A stretch of 64,000 nt of DNA from Gonapodya sp. JEL0774. Its lineage: Eukaryota > Monoblepharomycota > Monoblepharidomycetes > Monoblepharidales > Gonapodyaceae. The notes beneath the pieces are model-generated. The model was not told the DNA's origin, ran no database searches, and saw only the letters and a program-made list of their open reading frames with translations. Position 1 is the stretch's first letter, and each line of letters opens with the position of its first letter. The position numbers and the translations under genes were made by a program. The stretch covers positions 1 through 64,000 of the forward strand of contig JADIIX010000026.1 in NCBI GenBank assembly GCA_027604505.1, in the 5' to 3' direction. Below are positions 48,578 through 59,757 of the stretch, in pieces.

Positions 48578-51500
48578 CTAATACATCAGAGTGAGATCTA
48601 ATTTTTCTCTTAAGCTGATTTTGAGCTCGTCCGTGATGTTCTGGTCCCAGTCAGATTCCAACAACAGCTCCTCGAGCCCATTTTTGTCCGTGAACACTGT
48701 CGAATTGGGAACTTCCCCATCTCCATCGCACATCAGTTGTTCTCCATATTGTTGTTCAGCGTCACTCTCTTCCTCCATTGATGTCAAAGAGACGTATAGC
48801 TGCTCTGCGGTAGAGCGGCGGACCTACCCGCCAGGAGAATGCAAGGTTTCCAACACTAACTTACGTTCAACCTTTCATGCGCAAAAACTTACCCGAGGGA
48901 AAGGGTGGAAGAGATGTGTAAGGATTCCTTCCAGGGCGGATACTTGTACTTCTCGCCGGGATAGACCGTCGGTGAGAATTGCACAGCTGCACAATCTGAG
49001 CAAGTTCAAACAATCAATTCTGACAGCAGGCTATCACGTGACCTCCAAAAAAATGCTTCAAGAATCTCACAATTTTACGCCAGCGGTGATTTTCTTCACG
49101 TCCTTGGTCTTCGTGAGCTCGGCTTTGGTGAGTTCTACTAAGTCAAGAAGGATTCTGCAAGAAACAATCAACCAGAGAAAGTACGCGTCGACAACCTGAC
49201 AAAACTATACGAAACCCCATGTTTCACCTGATGTCACTCATACTTGACACGACGCCGGTTTCCAGTATCGTGTCCATGACTTCAAAAAGTGGGACGACGA
49301 CTCTATCTCTGCCTTTATTACGGATAAAAATTTCTCGTACGGCGATGAAGAAGTCGAGAAGTGAGAACGGGTAATGACTGAGAGAGGGGTGGGAAGCGAA
49401 AGCAGAATCTGATGAAGATCGAACAGGTTCGTTCTGCTGAACGGGCAGCGCAGAAACAAAGTCTAGCAGACAAGCATTTGAATGGCGAACCTTTTGATCA
49501 GACGAAATTCAAACTGGCGAGTTCAGTTGGAGATTGGTGTTCGGGACTCGTCATCAGAACCCACCAATGATTCGGTCAATCCACCCGCGCTAACAAGTAA
49601 ACCAGTTAGTAACTCAATTCGATATGCAGGTATGACGATGAGAGGTACGATTCGGTAAAACACCTCAGAGGGCGAGGACCACGCGATATTGGAATGTCTT
49701 AAAACAGTCAACACAGATGCTCACTTCATCGCTGGGGATTTCCCATGACGAGCTCCAGTCAATGTCGGAGACTCACTTCGGACAAGCTTCCTCAAGTAGA
49801 TCGCGTCCTATTATTACTGCTGACCCGTCCTTTCCCCCCAACCCCACGCCACTCCAAAGCAGATCTACGAAACACTCCCCGGCTGTCTGCCTCACCCTGT
49901 CTATTCTTTCAACGCTTTGACTCAACACACGTGCAACAAGGTCTTGGAAAGCCCCTTTTGGCAAGAAAGTGCCTGGAGCAGCTCCATCCTCCTGCTCCTT
50001 TCGCCAAGCAATCCTTAAAACAGAGCGGAGTCCTCGCATGCTCGCTTCTCGAATCCAGGAACCAACGTCGCCACGTTGGTCCGTGCTGAAATCTGCGAGG
50101 CAATCCAGGAGGGTTTGAATGACGCCAGTTATAGCTTCGGAAAAATGGATTTGTCCACCCTCCTTTACTTCGTTTAATGTTTCAACAATCTGCACCAATG
50201 CGACGACGCTGTTGCGTTTAGCCTCGGCATCATTAGATCTCTTGTCTGTTCGAATCCTTGCAGATTCTGAGAGAGCGTGAAGAATCCTGCCGGTTCCAGT
50301 CCGAACAAGAGCAACGGCTGGTAAAGCTCCCAAAGCCAGCACGTAGCCCCTGCGGGCGACCTTCTCTGCAGTTGGTTGAATTGAGGTAATGAAATTATCC
50401 ACCAGCTTAGTTGGACAATCATATTGACGGGACAATGACCGCACAGCCGCAACGGCCCTTTCTTGGACAGCTTCCTCCTTGCGCTCCAGAGAAGTAGTAA
50501 CGATGTTCCACCAGGTTTCCAGGTGAAGTGGAGGGCAAGATTCGATCGATATTGGCCACTGTGCCTCTGCCAAACACTCAATGAGCCGACAGCAGGCTGA
50601 CCGACCGAACTCAGACCCGAATGAATTCAAGAATGTGGATGGTAGGGAAGAGAGAATCCCAGCTACTGGAATAACAACAGTTCTAAGCTCTTCTTCTGTG
50701 AACTCTGAGGACGAATGTTTGTCTTCGTGAAGTGAGCGCTTCGCTCGCGCCGAAGCCCACGCTAAGCACACTTCGGCTGTCGCAAGTAAAGCTCCATGAT
50801 GTGTTGCAACATCCGGGTCCATCGTCGCAGGTAATAGGGTCTCAAGAATTCGAGGCACAACATTGTCAGTGTTCAACCCAATTATCCGTCCTAAACACGT
50901 CGCTGCTAACTCTCGTACACTGGAGTCCCAATGTGCCGCCGACTTTCTTGTAAGATGGCTCACAAGAGGTTCTCGATATTCCGGAAAGCTTGCAAGATCT
51001 ATTCCAACAACGAGGAAAGCACCCTGTCGGTTCCCAACTGCAAAATAGTCCGCTTTCGTCAATATCTCAAGTCCGCGAGGGAAGGTTCCCAACCGCCCTA
51101 CTCCCTCCTGAAACGCGGCGCTTGCTGCTCGACGAACGTTCACTTCACGATCGAGGGCCGATGTCACTGCAAGTTTCACGGCTATTTCTTCCGTGAAGTT
51201 CCGCACTACGTCAGCCGGATACACACGTGCAAAACTCCACAGGACGTAACACGCCGCATCACGAACGTGCGCGCCGACAGAGTGGGCCCCACGACGCTGG
51301 TCGAACCCAAGAGCACGCAGAACCCATGGAACGCTATCTGGAACTCTTGAAGGCAAAAGAAGGCCTCGTCTGGCCAACTCAGCCAGTGCAAGGCAAGCGC
51401 CATGCCACGAATGGTCAGAGCAAGCGGACAAATCCAATTCTGCGACGCTGCCAGAAAAATTTCCATGGCTCTCTGATACATCCTCGCGAAATAGATCCAG

Positions 51501-53281
51501 CACCGCTGAGACAACATCCTGAGCAAGATCTGAGGGAAGGCGGGAAGCTACCCGGCCCAAAGCCTTGGCTGATGACCACCGAACTATTGTATCACGATCA
51601 CGGAGCGAGAAGAGGAGAATATCGAGAATGTCCTCAAGAGCATCGGGTGGATTGAAGTCTTCGTCGTCTTCTGCCGCTATGTCCAGATTCGGTGCTTCTG
51701 GTGTTCCAGAGTCGGTGCTTTCTAGATGCAGAGCAGGACGCCCGAAGGACGCCCTATTTGTGGCGACAGGCCCTAGAGAATCAACTACAATAGGAGATGA
51801 ATGGAGGTTCTCCAACAAGGACCGCTGTCCCCTGCGGTAAATCCAAGTCATGCTCCTCGGCTTCAGATAGCATGTCCCAACTCTTCCCGACAACTTGACT
51901 ACAAGTTTGCGCATGAGGCTATTGGATCTCGCTCGAGGATCCCAACGCATGGCCGGGTCACTTCCCGAGATCTGAGATGTTAACTTCCCTAGACAAGTTG
52001 TAACAGCAGGGAGAGTAGGAAGGAGAACGTCTCGTTGTCCAAGCTTATATATGAGAGACAGTGTTTGGAGGAGGTGCTTGAGCTAACAAGGGGAACGTCA
52101 GCCGGCCGACTACGATGCATATAAAGATTCACCGATTCACCAAAAAGACATCACTGGTCTCCTTCACTTGGTCCATCGCCCATTCCAGAAAGGTTGACAA
52201 ATGCGAGGTCACGGTATCCTTTCTGATGAGGAGTCGAGCAAGCATCACTGCAGCACCTTCTCCCTCTTTTCCTGTTGAGCTCAGGTACAACTTCCCCACT
52301 TGCACCATCCGATCCACTAGATTCTGTTGCGTTGCCGAGCCAGCTTCATTCGAAGGGGCACCAGGCCCAGGTATGAGCGCCCAGTTACCGGAGTCCAGCC
52401 GAGCAAGATCAAAAGGAACCATGCAAGCCAGGGACAGGTGAAGGAGAAGAATGTATCGGGTTTCCCAGATCGTGTGGTTAGTTCTGGGAAGTGGTAAGAG
52501 CAGAATGAGCCGTAGGGTTGGTTCAAGATCTCCAACTTCGTGAGTGAAAAATTTGACTGGGGTGTACAATGGAATGTTGAACCAAGAATCGCTACATACA
52601 ACCGCATGCCCACCCGAGCTTCGGTGGCAAGCAAACTACTTGAGGCAACTCACGTGTAGTCTTATAGCCCCTCACCTTACAGACGTGGTACAAAAACTTG
52701 TACATGGCGTGGATCCTAGGACTGTTCAAAATTACCTGTGCAGAAGCGACATCTCCTGTATCCGCCGCCTTTGTGACCTGTTTTGTGATCTGCCGAAGTG
52801 CTAGAATACAGGGCCGCACTATTTGATCGAGAAATGGGTCCAAAAGGTGCGACTGCTCCTGGTAGTTGTCGAGCTGCGCAAACCATCATAGAGAATTTGA
52901 CCCCACGCACGGAGAACAGCGAGGCACGTACACGGCCCAGCCCGTTGAGAAAATTTGAGAGATTCGTAGTCATTTGCTTGGAATGGCTTCGAACTTGCTC
53001 GAATCAAAACAAGTGTTCAAACCCACAATCTGGCTTAAACGTGTGTATTTCTTGGCTTCTTCTGCATGGATAACTCGGACTTCCACTCCCACCACACTAG
53101 GTGAGAGAGGTAGAGTATGCTGGGAAACGTTGCCACTGGGTAATACGTCCGTCGTTGGAAGCTGCCGAACAAGTTCGTCCAATGTTGCGAGGAACTCTGC
53201 GGACTCAGGCAGAAACGACTGGGAGGAAGAAATTGCTTCGAATTCCAATTCATTCTCTTCGCCGTTATCGGATCCGCTCAT
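48578..53281 (-). CDS. TBCD: Tubulin-specific chaperone D (cofactor D)
   Basis: HEAT-repeat chaperone that captures beta-tubulin and assembles the alpha/beta heterodimer with cofactors E and C. Exon 1 starts at 53281 with an acidic SGSDNGEENELEFEA. Next exons give YQEQSHLLDPFLDQIVRPCI and MYKFLYHVCKVRGYKTT, then FFTHEVGDLEPTLRLILLLP and the conserved WETRYILLLHLSLACMVPFD. The largest exon (about 51950-49773) carries the ARM/HEAT core: DRDTIVRWSSAKALGRVASR, WHGACLALAELARRGLL, VRDAACYVLWSFARVY and NVRRAASAAFQEGVGRLGTF. C-terminal exons include DFFIAVREIFIRNKGRDRVV and the final LEELLLESDWDQNITDELK, ending with TAG at 48578. Some small 3' exons were not placed exactly. Confidence 0.9.
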
Positions 53282-53942
53282 AAGACCTTAGTTCCAGCAG
53301 TCTCCAAGCCTGTGTCATGGCCTATGGCAATGATGGGCCACATTATCACTTCACTTTGCACATTTTATTAACGAAACTGCCAATGGTCTTTTTTTAGTGG
53401 CTACTCCGCAGTTACCGGAAGAGGGGGATCCATGGTAACTCGTTCTTCGATGAATTATAGGCCCCCTGGTGGAAAGGCTGTTTGTGATCATGGATCACAA
53501 ACAACCACCAATGTTGGATTGCAGGAAACCACATCTTCAGATGAACTGGACATGAAAACCGTACTTATAGTGGATTCAAGCTTATTGTGTGCCGAACACA
53601 ATGTCACCGATTAAGGACAGGTTTCGTGAAGTGTACTAGGACGAAAAATGCGAGACTCATTGAAATTTACTTGCGTATCGCTTTTCTGTATGTACATTTG
53701 GCCCGAATGGAATTACAGCTGAGGAATGCGAGAGGGCGAACCACACGATTTTTTTGGCTGAGCAGAGTTTTTCCCAACCGACCAAGGAGGTGAGCGCGCG
53801 TCTGGCTCCCTGTCCGGTCTGGTCATTTGGAATTCTTTTTCTAATTTTGAATCGTGCTCCTCGAATCTTCCTTCTGCTGCTACTTGTCACTTCCCCGATT
53901 GATTCCCTGATTGTGCATAGTCCCAAACCACACTCTCTAGCC
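53282..53942. promoter_or_regulatory. Divergent promoter region TBCD / QCR2
   Basis: 660 bp between divergent start codons, without a convincing coding exon. A pyrimidine-rich stretch directly before the QCR2 ATG probably represents its 5' UTR. No specific binding site could be assigned. Confidence 0.45.
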
Positions 53943-55703
53943 ATGCTTCCTGTCCGGACCGTCCTTGCTCGCCGCAGCTACGCTGTGATTGACGGCTCCC
54001 GCTCGGCACTTGGCATCAAGGTTGCCAAGTCCTTTCCCGCGTCTGCCCCAACTGTGACGAAGACAGTGTCGAAGGCAGCAGGGATCACGGTCGCCACCCT
54101 CGAAGATGGAGGCCCCCTCTCTAGGGTGGCAATTGTAGTTAAGGGTGGTAGCAGATACGAGCCAACGAGTACGCCCGGCGTCGCTCATGTGCTCAAAGGG
54201 TATGCCTTCGCGGTGAGTTGTGGACTTCCGGACCCACCAGCCGGGAGATATAGTAAATTGAGACTGGAGGAGAAGGGCAATTAGTAGGACTTTCCTTTTC
54301 TCTTTCGACTCGGATTCGAAGGGGGGACCTTCACCGCCAATTATTCGGGACCACGCATTGCAATTTGGCAAGCGGACCGTTCAATACAATGAGGGCGTGC
54401 ACCTCTGACCCAGAACGAACTTTCGTCTTAGGATAGCACGGATGCGTCGGCAATCAAAATTGTTCGCGAAGCAGAGCTCCGTGGAAATTCGCTGTATTCA
54501 TCTGTTGGGCGAGAGGAGATCGTTGTGGGCTCAGAGTTCTTGAGAGAAGATTTGTAAGTCAGCGTTTACTGTTGCGAACGCGCGCCTGTCTTTACTGCCG
54601 GGTGCTGAGAATCTTGAACCTGGTTGGGGAACATTCATGCCCCTGACATTTTAGGGTTGATGTAGTGCCTACCCTCCTCGGTACCATCTCCAACGCCCTT
54701 TACAACGCACACGACTTCTCTACCGTCTCCAGTCTGGCTCTCGAGGAGTCGAAAACTGCATTTTCAGACCCCAACGTCGCTGTGCATGACGCTCTCCATA
54801 AGATTGCGTTCCGCAATGGCCTCGGAAACTCCCTCTTCACCACGCCCACCACCTCCAAAACTCTCTCAGCCGATGCCGTTAAATCATTTGCCGAAACCGT
54901 TTTCACCCCGGCAAACATCGCCATTGTCGGCGCTGGTGTCGCTCACGCAGACCTTGTGTCAATTGTTGAGTCCCTTTCCAGCGCACTGTCTTTGGGAGAG
55001 GGAGCAGCTTCTTCACCACGCTCAACCTACTACGGCGGAGAAGTTCGCATAGAGAGTGTTGGGGAATCTCACTACATCATCGCTGGAGAGTCCTACTCAT
55101 TCACTTCTCCCGAATATGCCCGGGCCTTGGTTCTCAAACATCTCCTTGGTAACGGCTTAGTTCCCCCTGTGAAGTATTCTGCCCCTGGCAGCACGTACCA
55201 TGCACCGCTGGTTAAGCTATCAAGCAAGGCCGCCAAGGCCGCTGCTTTCAATTCCTCGTACTCCGATGCCGGTGTCTTTGGGGTCCATGTCGTCGCATCT
55301 TCTTCGGACGCCATCAAGGGGGCTGTCGAAGCTGCGGTAGCTGCACTCAAAGCTGCTTCTGCCGGAAAGTTTGCTGCTGATGATCTAGTCCGCGCCAGGA
55401 AGGCAGCGATTCTCGAGGCTGAGTCCGTTTCGAAGTCTGAGGCAGTGGTAGATGCAGGACGGCAGGCATTGTTGACTGGCGGCCTCACCACTACCGCTGA
55501 GCTCGTAGAAAAGATTAGCAAGGTCACTGTCGAGGAAGTTGCGAAGGTCCGTTCACATCTCAGTCATCTCAACCCAATTTTTCTCCAACATTTGAGCACC
55601 CGTTGCCTTCCAGGTTGCCGCCCACGTTGTCCAATCTCGAGCTTCCGTAGTGGCACTTGGAAACCTTCGAGAGCTCCCCTATGCCGATGAATTGAAGCTG
55701 TAG
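53943..55703 (+). CDS. QCR2: Cytochrome bc1 complex core subunit 2
   Basis: M16-like structural subunit of mitochondrial respiratory complex III, facing the matrix. Four exons (53943-54212, 54432-54553, 54655-55546, 55614-55703) join to 457 residues. An Arg/Ser/Ala-rich mitochondrial presequence (MLPVRTVLARRSYAV) is followed by TVATLEDGGPLSRVAIVVK and GSRYEPTSTPGVAHVLKGYA. Next come IKIVREAELRGNSLYSSVGR, EEIVVGSEFLREDL, LHKIAFRNGLGNSLFT, and in the second half YSFTSPEYARALVLKHLLG, KAAAFNSSYSDAGVFGVHV and a C-terminal NLRELPYADELKL. The zinc-peptidase HxxEH motif is absent, as in other Qcr2 proteins, so it is not a processing protease. Confidence 0.93.
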
Positions 55704-55907
55704 ACGTCGATGTGTGATGTGGTCAAATACATATGCAAGCCCAATGTGACCACAGTCATACTTGCAGCCTGATTGAGTGTTTTGAGTGTCGATTCTGTTA
55801 CTCATCAGTCAACCGAATCGAGGAAAACAATAAAGCATTCGCTTGGCGGACTGAAGTGCCGAACGTGGTCAGCTAAATTCCCCGCAGTAACATGCCCCGA
55901 TGAATTG

Positions 55908-57270
55908 ATGGGGAAACCTTGCCCTCCCCTCCCTCAGGAACTTTGGTAACTGTTCATGTGTCGGTGATGCTCGTCAGTGATAAAGTTGATGCAATCATTT
56001 TGATTCAGGAGCGAGATTCTTGGTTATTTCCCCACGGACTATTTGTGGACAAGCGTGCGACTTGTCACCAAAGCCTGGTGTGTGATAACACAGAACGGAG
56101 CTCTGGATTTACAGATTTCAAATGATAGTGTCTCTATTCCATTTTCTTGCAAAGGTGCTCTATAATCCAGAATCTCGCCATCCGGCGCATCTCGCGTACA
56201 CATCGCTTCCGAATTTACGCACCCTCCCTTCTCCGGGACAGTCCGTTTGGTTTCCCCCCAGATTTACCTGACATATACGGTATATGCGATTTTGCTTTGT
56301 CCCACTATGATGAAGGACTTGGTGTTTTTGTGTGCACCCCGGTGCCGGATACCGTCAACATGTTGGTGGGAACGCCGGGAAGTCGGACTTTCGATTTGTT
56401 CGTGACCTCTCTCAGTGGAAGCACATTCATTGTTGCAGCACGCTGGGAAGTGGATATCGATGTTGGTAACCCTGAGACACCAAAAGCGCTAAGTATCCAA
56501 GGGAACTCAATGGTCCGATTCTCGATCACGTGGAATCGGGGAGATAGCACATTCCCGTCCAGCTCTACCCAACAGTACTTATGGTACAAGTTCCCTCTCG
56601 CCAAGTGGAGAGAGTGGATGAGACGGACCGAGAAACCAGAAGCGCACGGAAAGTTTGACGTTTTGATGTTTCTGCCCGGTAAGCAGATTTGCGAAGTTGT
56701 TTCTCCACCTTCGTAACAAGAAGTTTTGAGACAGGTCGCATTTTCCGGGCTATTCAACCCCCACAAAAGATTGGCCGCCGAAAAACTATTCATACGATTC
56801 GCATTGGCCGCCCAAAACTAGTTTTCCGTCTCTCATTTGAGGAAATATACCGTTCTCTTTACGAGTGGACAGGCACAGGATGGACAGACTGTCTGCAGAG
56901 TCCGGAATGTTTGCCTTTGACCCTGAAGTTTTTGACAGAACCACGAAGGATTTCCGTACCGGCAAACCCAAGAGAAACAAATGCTCGTCCAGATGTAGTT
57001 AGTGAGGGCGATCTTGCACGAAGTGCGATTGGACAGCTGGTCTTGAGGGCTAAACTCTCCGCCCTTATCCGCTTGGTGGTTATTGGCGCTCTTTTACGAA
57101 CACTTTCTCTGCTGTGGAAATGTGACCCACCTCGTAGCACACTTTGCAACTTTGTTCGCTCGCTAATTGGTGGGTTATTTGGTTCTGTTTGGCGACACGT
57201 TTCGTCTCATAAAGATGTGGTGCAATTCAGCATCAGTTCCTCAGATGATCGCATTGTACGGGATAAATAA
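55908..57270 (+). CDS. F-box protein
   Basis: Four exons (55908-55945, 56009-56077, 56155-56678, 56735-57270) join in frame to 388 residues. The F-box is at the very N-terminus and is split by two introns: PPLPQELWSEILGYF, then DYLWTSVRLVTKAWCSIIQN. It would dock to Skp1 in an SCF ligase. The following part is beta-rich (GVFVCTPVPDTVNMLVG, TFIVAARWEVDIDVG, SMVRFSITWNRGD) and could be a substrate-binding domain. The C-terminal half has KLVFRLSFEEIYRSLYEWTG and a hydrophobic segment LIRLVVIGALLRTLSLLW, which may be membrane-associated. No known substrate-binding repeat (WD40, LRR) is visible. It precedes the cation transporter gene by about 330 bp on the same strand. Confidence 0.6.
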
Positions 57271-57596
57271 TAGCTTTCCTTTTGTATTTGCTGGAGTAAT
57301 CCGCTCGTTGTGCTGATCGTTTGCATGCCAAATTCGAGTTGACGCGGATTCACTTCAAATTTTCCGTATTACCAAATGCCATGGAAATCTTCTCATTAAT
57401 TTGGTTTGCGGTATCAACTCTTATGTCGAGTATTTGATGGTTTTGAAGAATCGTTGCACGTGCTGGTGACATCACAGTATAAAGATGGTTCTGGGTCCTC
57501 CGTGTGCCCAACCTTGCCAGAAACCTTGCATTGCAATCTGTTTTCGCACCGGCACATATTTCTACTGTCCGTTCTTTTTCTTTCTCTGCCGCACTA

Positions 57597-59641
57597 ATGG
57601 AGCGAGTCGAGGCACAAACCACTCTACATACTGCACGAGAACTTGCTCCACGAAATAGTTCGAACATGATTCGTAATACCGCCAGAACCAGACCACCTTT
57701 ACCATTATCTGCCTTCTCACGAGCAGTCATTCCTGATGAAGAGCTTGGGAAAATCTCGAATCAGAGACTGAAGAAGTTCTACAGAGGTGGGAAATGAAGC
57801 TCCAAGTGTTGCACTCCAATATCCACCTTTTCGCATACTCCCAGAGCAAAATGAGCTGATAGCATCCATCAGTCTGATCGACGAATTTGTTCGGGATTAT
57901 CTTTCGAAGTTACGGCACATCGGCGGAGTGAAACGTGGGCCGGGCCCTACGCTCACTCTAACTCGCTCGACACCAACCGATGAAGCGACCTCACCCGAAG
58001 GTGCACCCCTCCTTCCACTGACACCACCAACTATTTGTGTTGACGTGCCAGCGGACTTGGAGAGCCAACCTTTGTCTGCGCATACTGAAGTGACTATTGC
58101 TGCTTCGGTTTCCACGAGTAGGAGGCCTTCCACGGCGACCGCATCTTCCGAGCAACTTCCAGGAATGCGAAGCGCGAAAGAAACTCGCCGAGCGAAAATT
58201 GGAATATCGGGGAGTTTTGTAGCTAACATCATGCTACTACTGTTAAAGCTCGTGGCAACGATTTCATCGGGTTCGCTTTCAGTGCTGGCAAGTGGTGGGA
58301 TTCTTATAACACGTATTTTGGCGATTCTTGCTAGTAGTCGTTCTTATTTCGTCTCTCGCTACAGCCATCGACAGTGTGCTTGATCTTGTTAGTGGGAGTG
58401 TCATCTTCTTCACATCAAGAGCCGCCTCCTCTCGCAAGGATATCGCTATTTACCCTACTGGAAAATCGCGACTCGAGCCATTAGGAGTTATGGTATTGGC
58501 AAGTGAGTCTGTTCTGGATTGAGGATTTTTGGTGAACGGCTGACAAGCAAACGGCAGTTCTCTCGTCGATGGTCAGTCCTCACGTCTCTTGTTGGTGCTC
58601 AGTTGACAAATGCCGCTCATGCCCATGTAATAATTCAAGGCGGCAGTTCAAGTTATCAATGAAGCGGTCAGGCGATTTATCGCAGCAGAGCCGTCTGTCA
58701 TTAATCTAGCAACTCTGGATATCGTGTTGCTCTGCACTGTGGTGTTTGTGAAGGGTTGTTTGTGGATTTTTTGTCGAAGGATTGTTGAGAGCCCCGGATG
58801 CCAAGCTCTGGCGCAAGACCATTTCAATGGCAAGTGGGACCTGCGTTCATTCCATGCTTTTGAAGTGTATGGATCCGCTGACATATTTTGTTATCAGATG
58901 TCATTTCCAACACTTTCACAACGGTTGCTGGTGTTTTAGCTGCGAGAACTTTGTGGTGGCTGGACCCTCTCGCGGCTGTTCTGATATCACTTTACATTAT
59001 TCTCAACTGGCTGAGGTAAAGTTTCTACACAATCTATACCATGGGGCGGCTCCTGACATTGCCTTGTGTCGAAGGACAACACTCGAGAACATAAGGCGCC
59101 TGACAGGGCCCATTGCGACACCCAGAGACAGCCGGTTGCTCACGCACTTGGTTTATAGTTTCCTGTCACAGTTTCCAGATTCATTTTTGGCGAATTATGC
59201 CAAAGACTTTGATCACTGGCAGACTGAAATCCGTGACTGGTACATTGACACGATTCGACCATATCATCTGGGTACGAGTGATCGTCGTCTATGCTAACCA
59301 TGATGCATCTCTCAAACAATTTGCTTTCATGCTGCCTAGGGAACAACGTATTTGCAGAAATCGACATTGTCTTACCACCAAAAATCCCTCTTCTGGTTGC
59401 GCATGATATTGGACAAGCGCTACAGGACTGCTTGGAGGCTTTCCCATCGTTCATGGATGGTCAACCATTTGATGCTCAAGAAGCTGTCAATATTTCACGG
59501 ATTGAGCGTGCTTTTGTGCACTTAGATTGGGAGTGGAACCACGTCGCAGAGCATCAAGGGTTTAGTCATAGCCGACATAGATTGTCAAGGAAAGATTCCA
59601 TGACAGTAATTGACGGTGCCTCACCCGGAGGCATGGTGTAG
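57597..59641 (+). CDS. Cation diffusion facilitator (CDF) metal transporter
   Basis: Six-helix proton-coupled efflux carrier for divalent metals, probably Mn2+, Fe2+ or Zn2+. Eight exons: 57597-57786, 57845-58294, 58365-58502, 58558-58571, 58640-58829, 58898-59015, 59075-59271, 59340-59641; 532 residues. Motifs: ISNQRLKKFYREQNELI, a Ser/Thr/Pro-rich linker, SGSLSVLASAIDSVLDLVSG (metal-site region of helix 2), YPTGKSRLEPLGVMVLAS, ALAQDHFNDVISNTF (metal site of helix 5), then the cytosolic domain YIDTIRPYHLG, AEIDIVLPPKIPLLVAHDIG and IERAFVHLDWEWNH. Helix-2 DxxxD and helix-5 HxxxD are kept; the first has D, as in Mn-type carriers. Exon 4 is only 14 nt and intron 5 is GC-AG. Exon 7 may contain a further 72-nt intron. 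Confidence 0.88.
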
Positions 59642-59757
59642 GGTATGGTATTATTCGGCACGCAGAAATTATTGGCTACAGTGAAAAGTTCTGTAGAATG
59701 ATGGGATGATGCAGCTGGAAAGCCATATGTACACCAATGTGATTAAGCGACGGCAAT

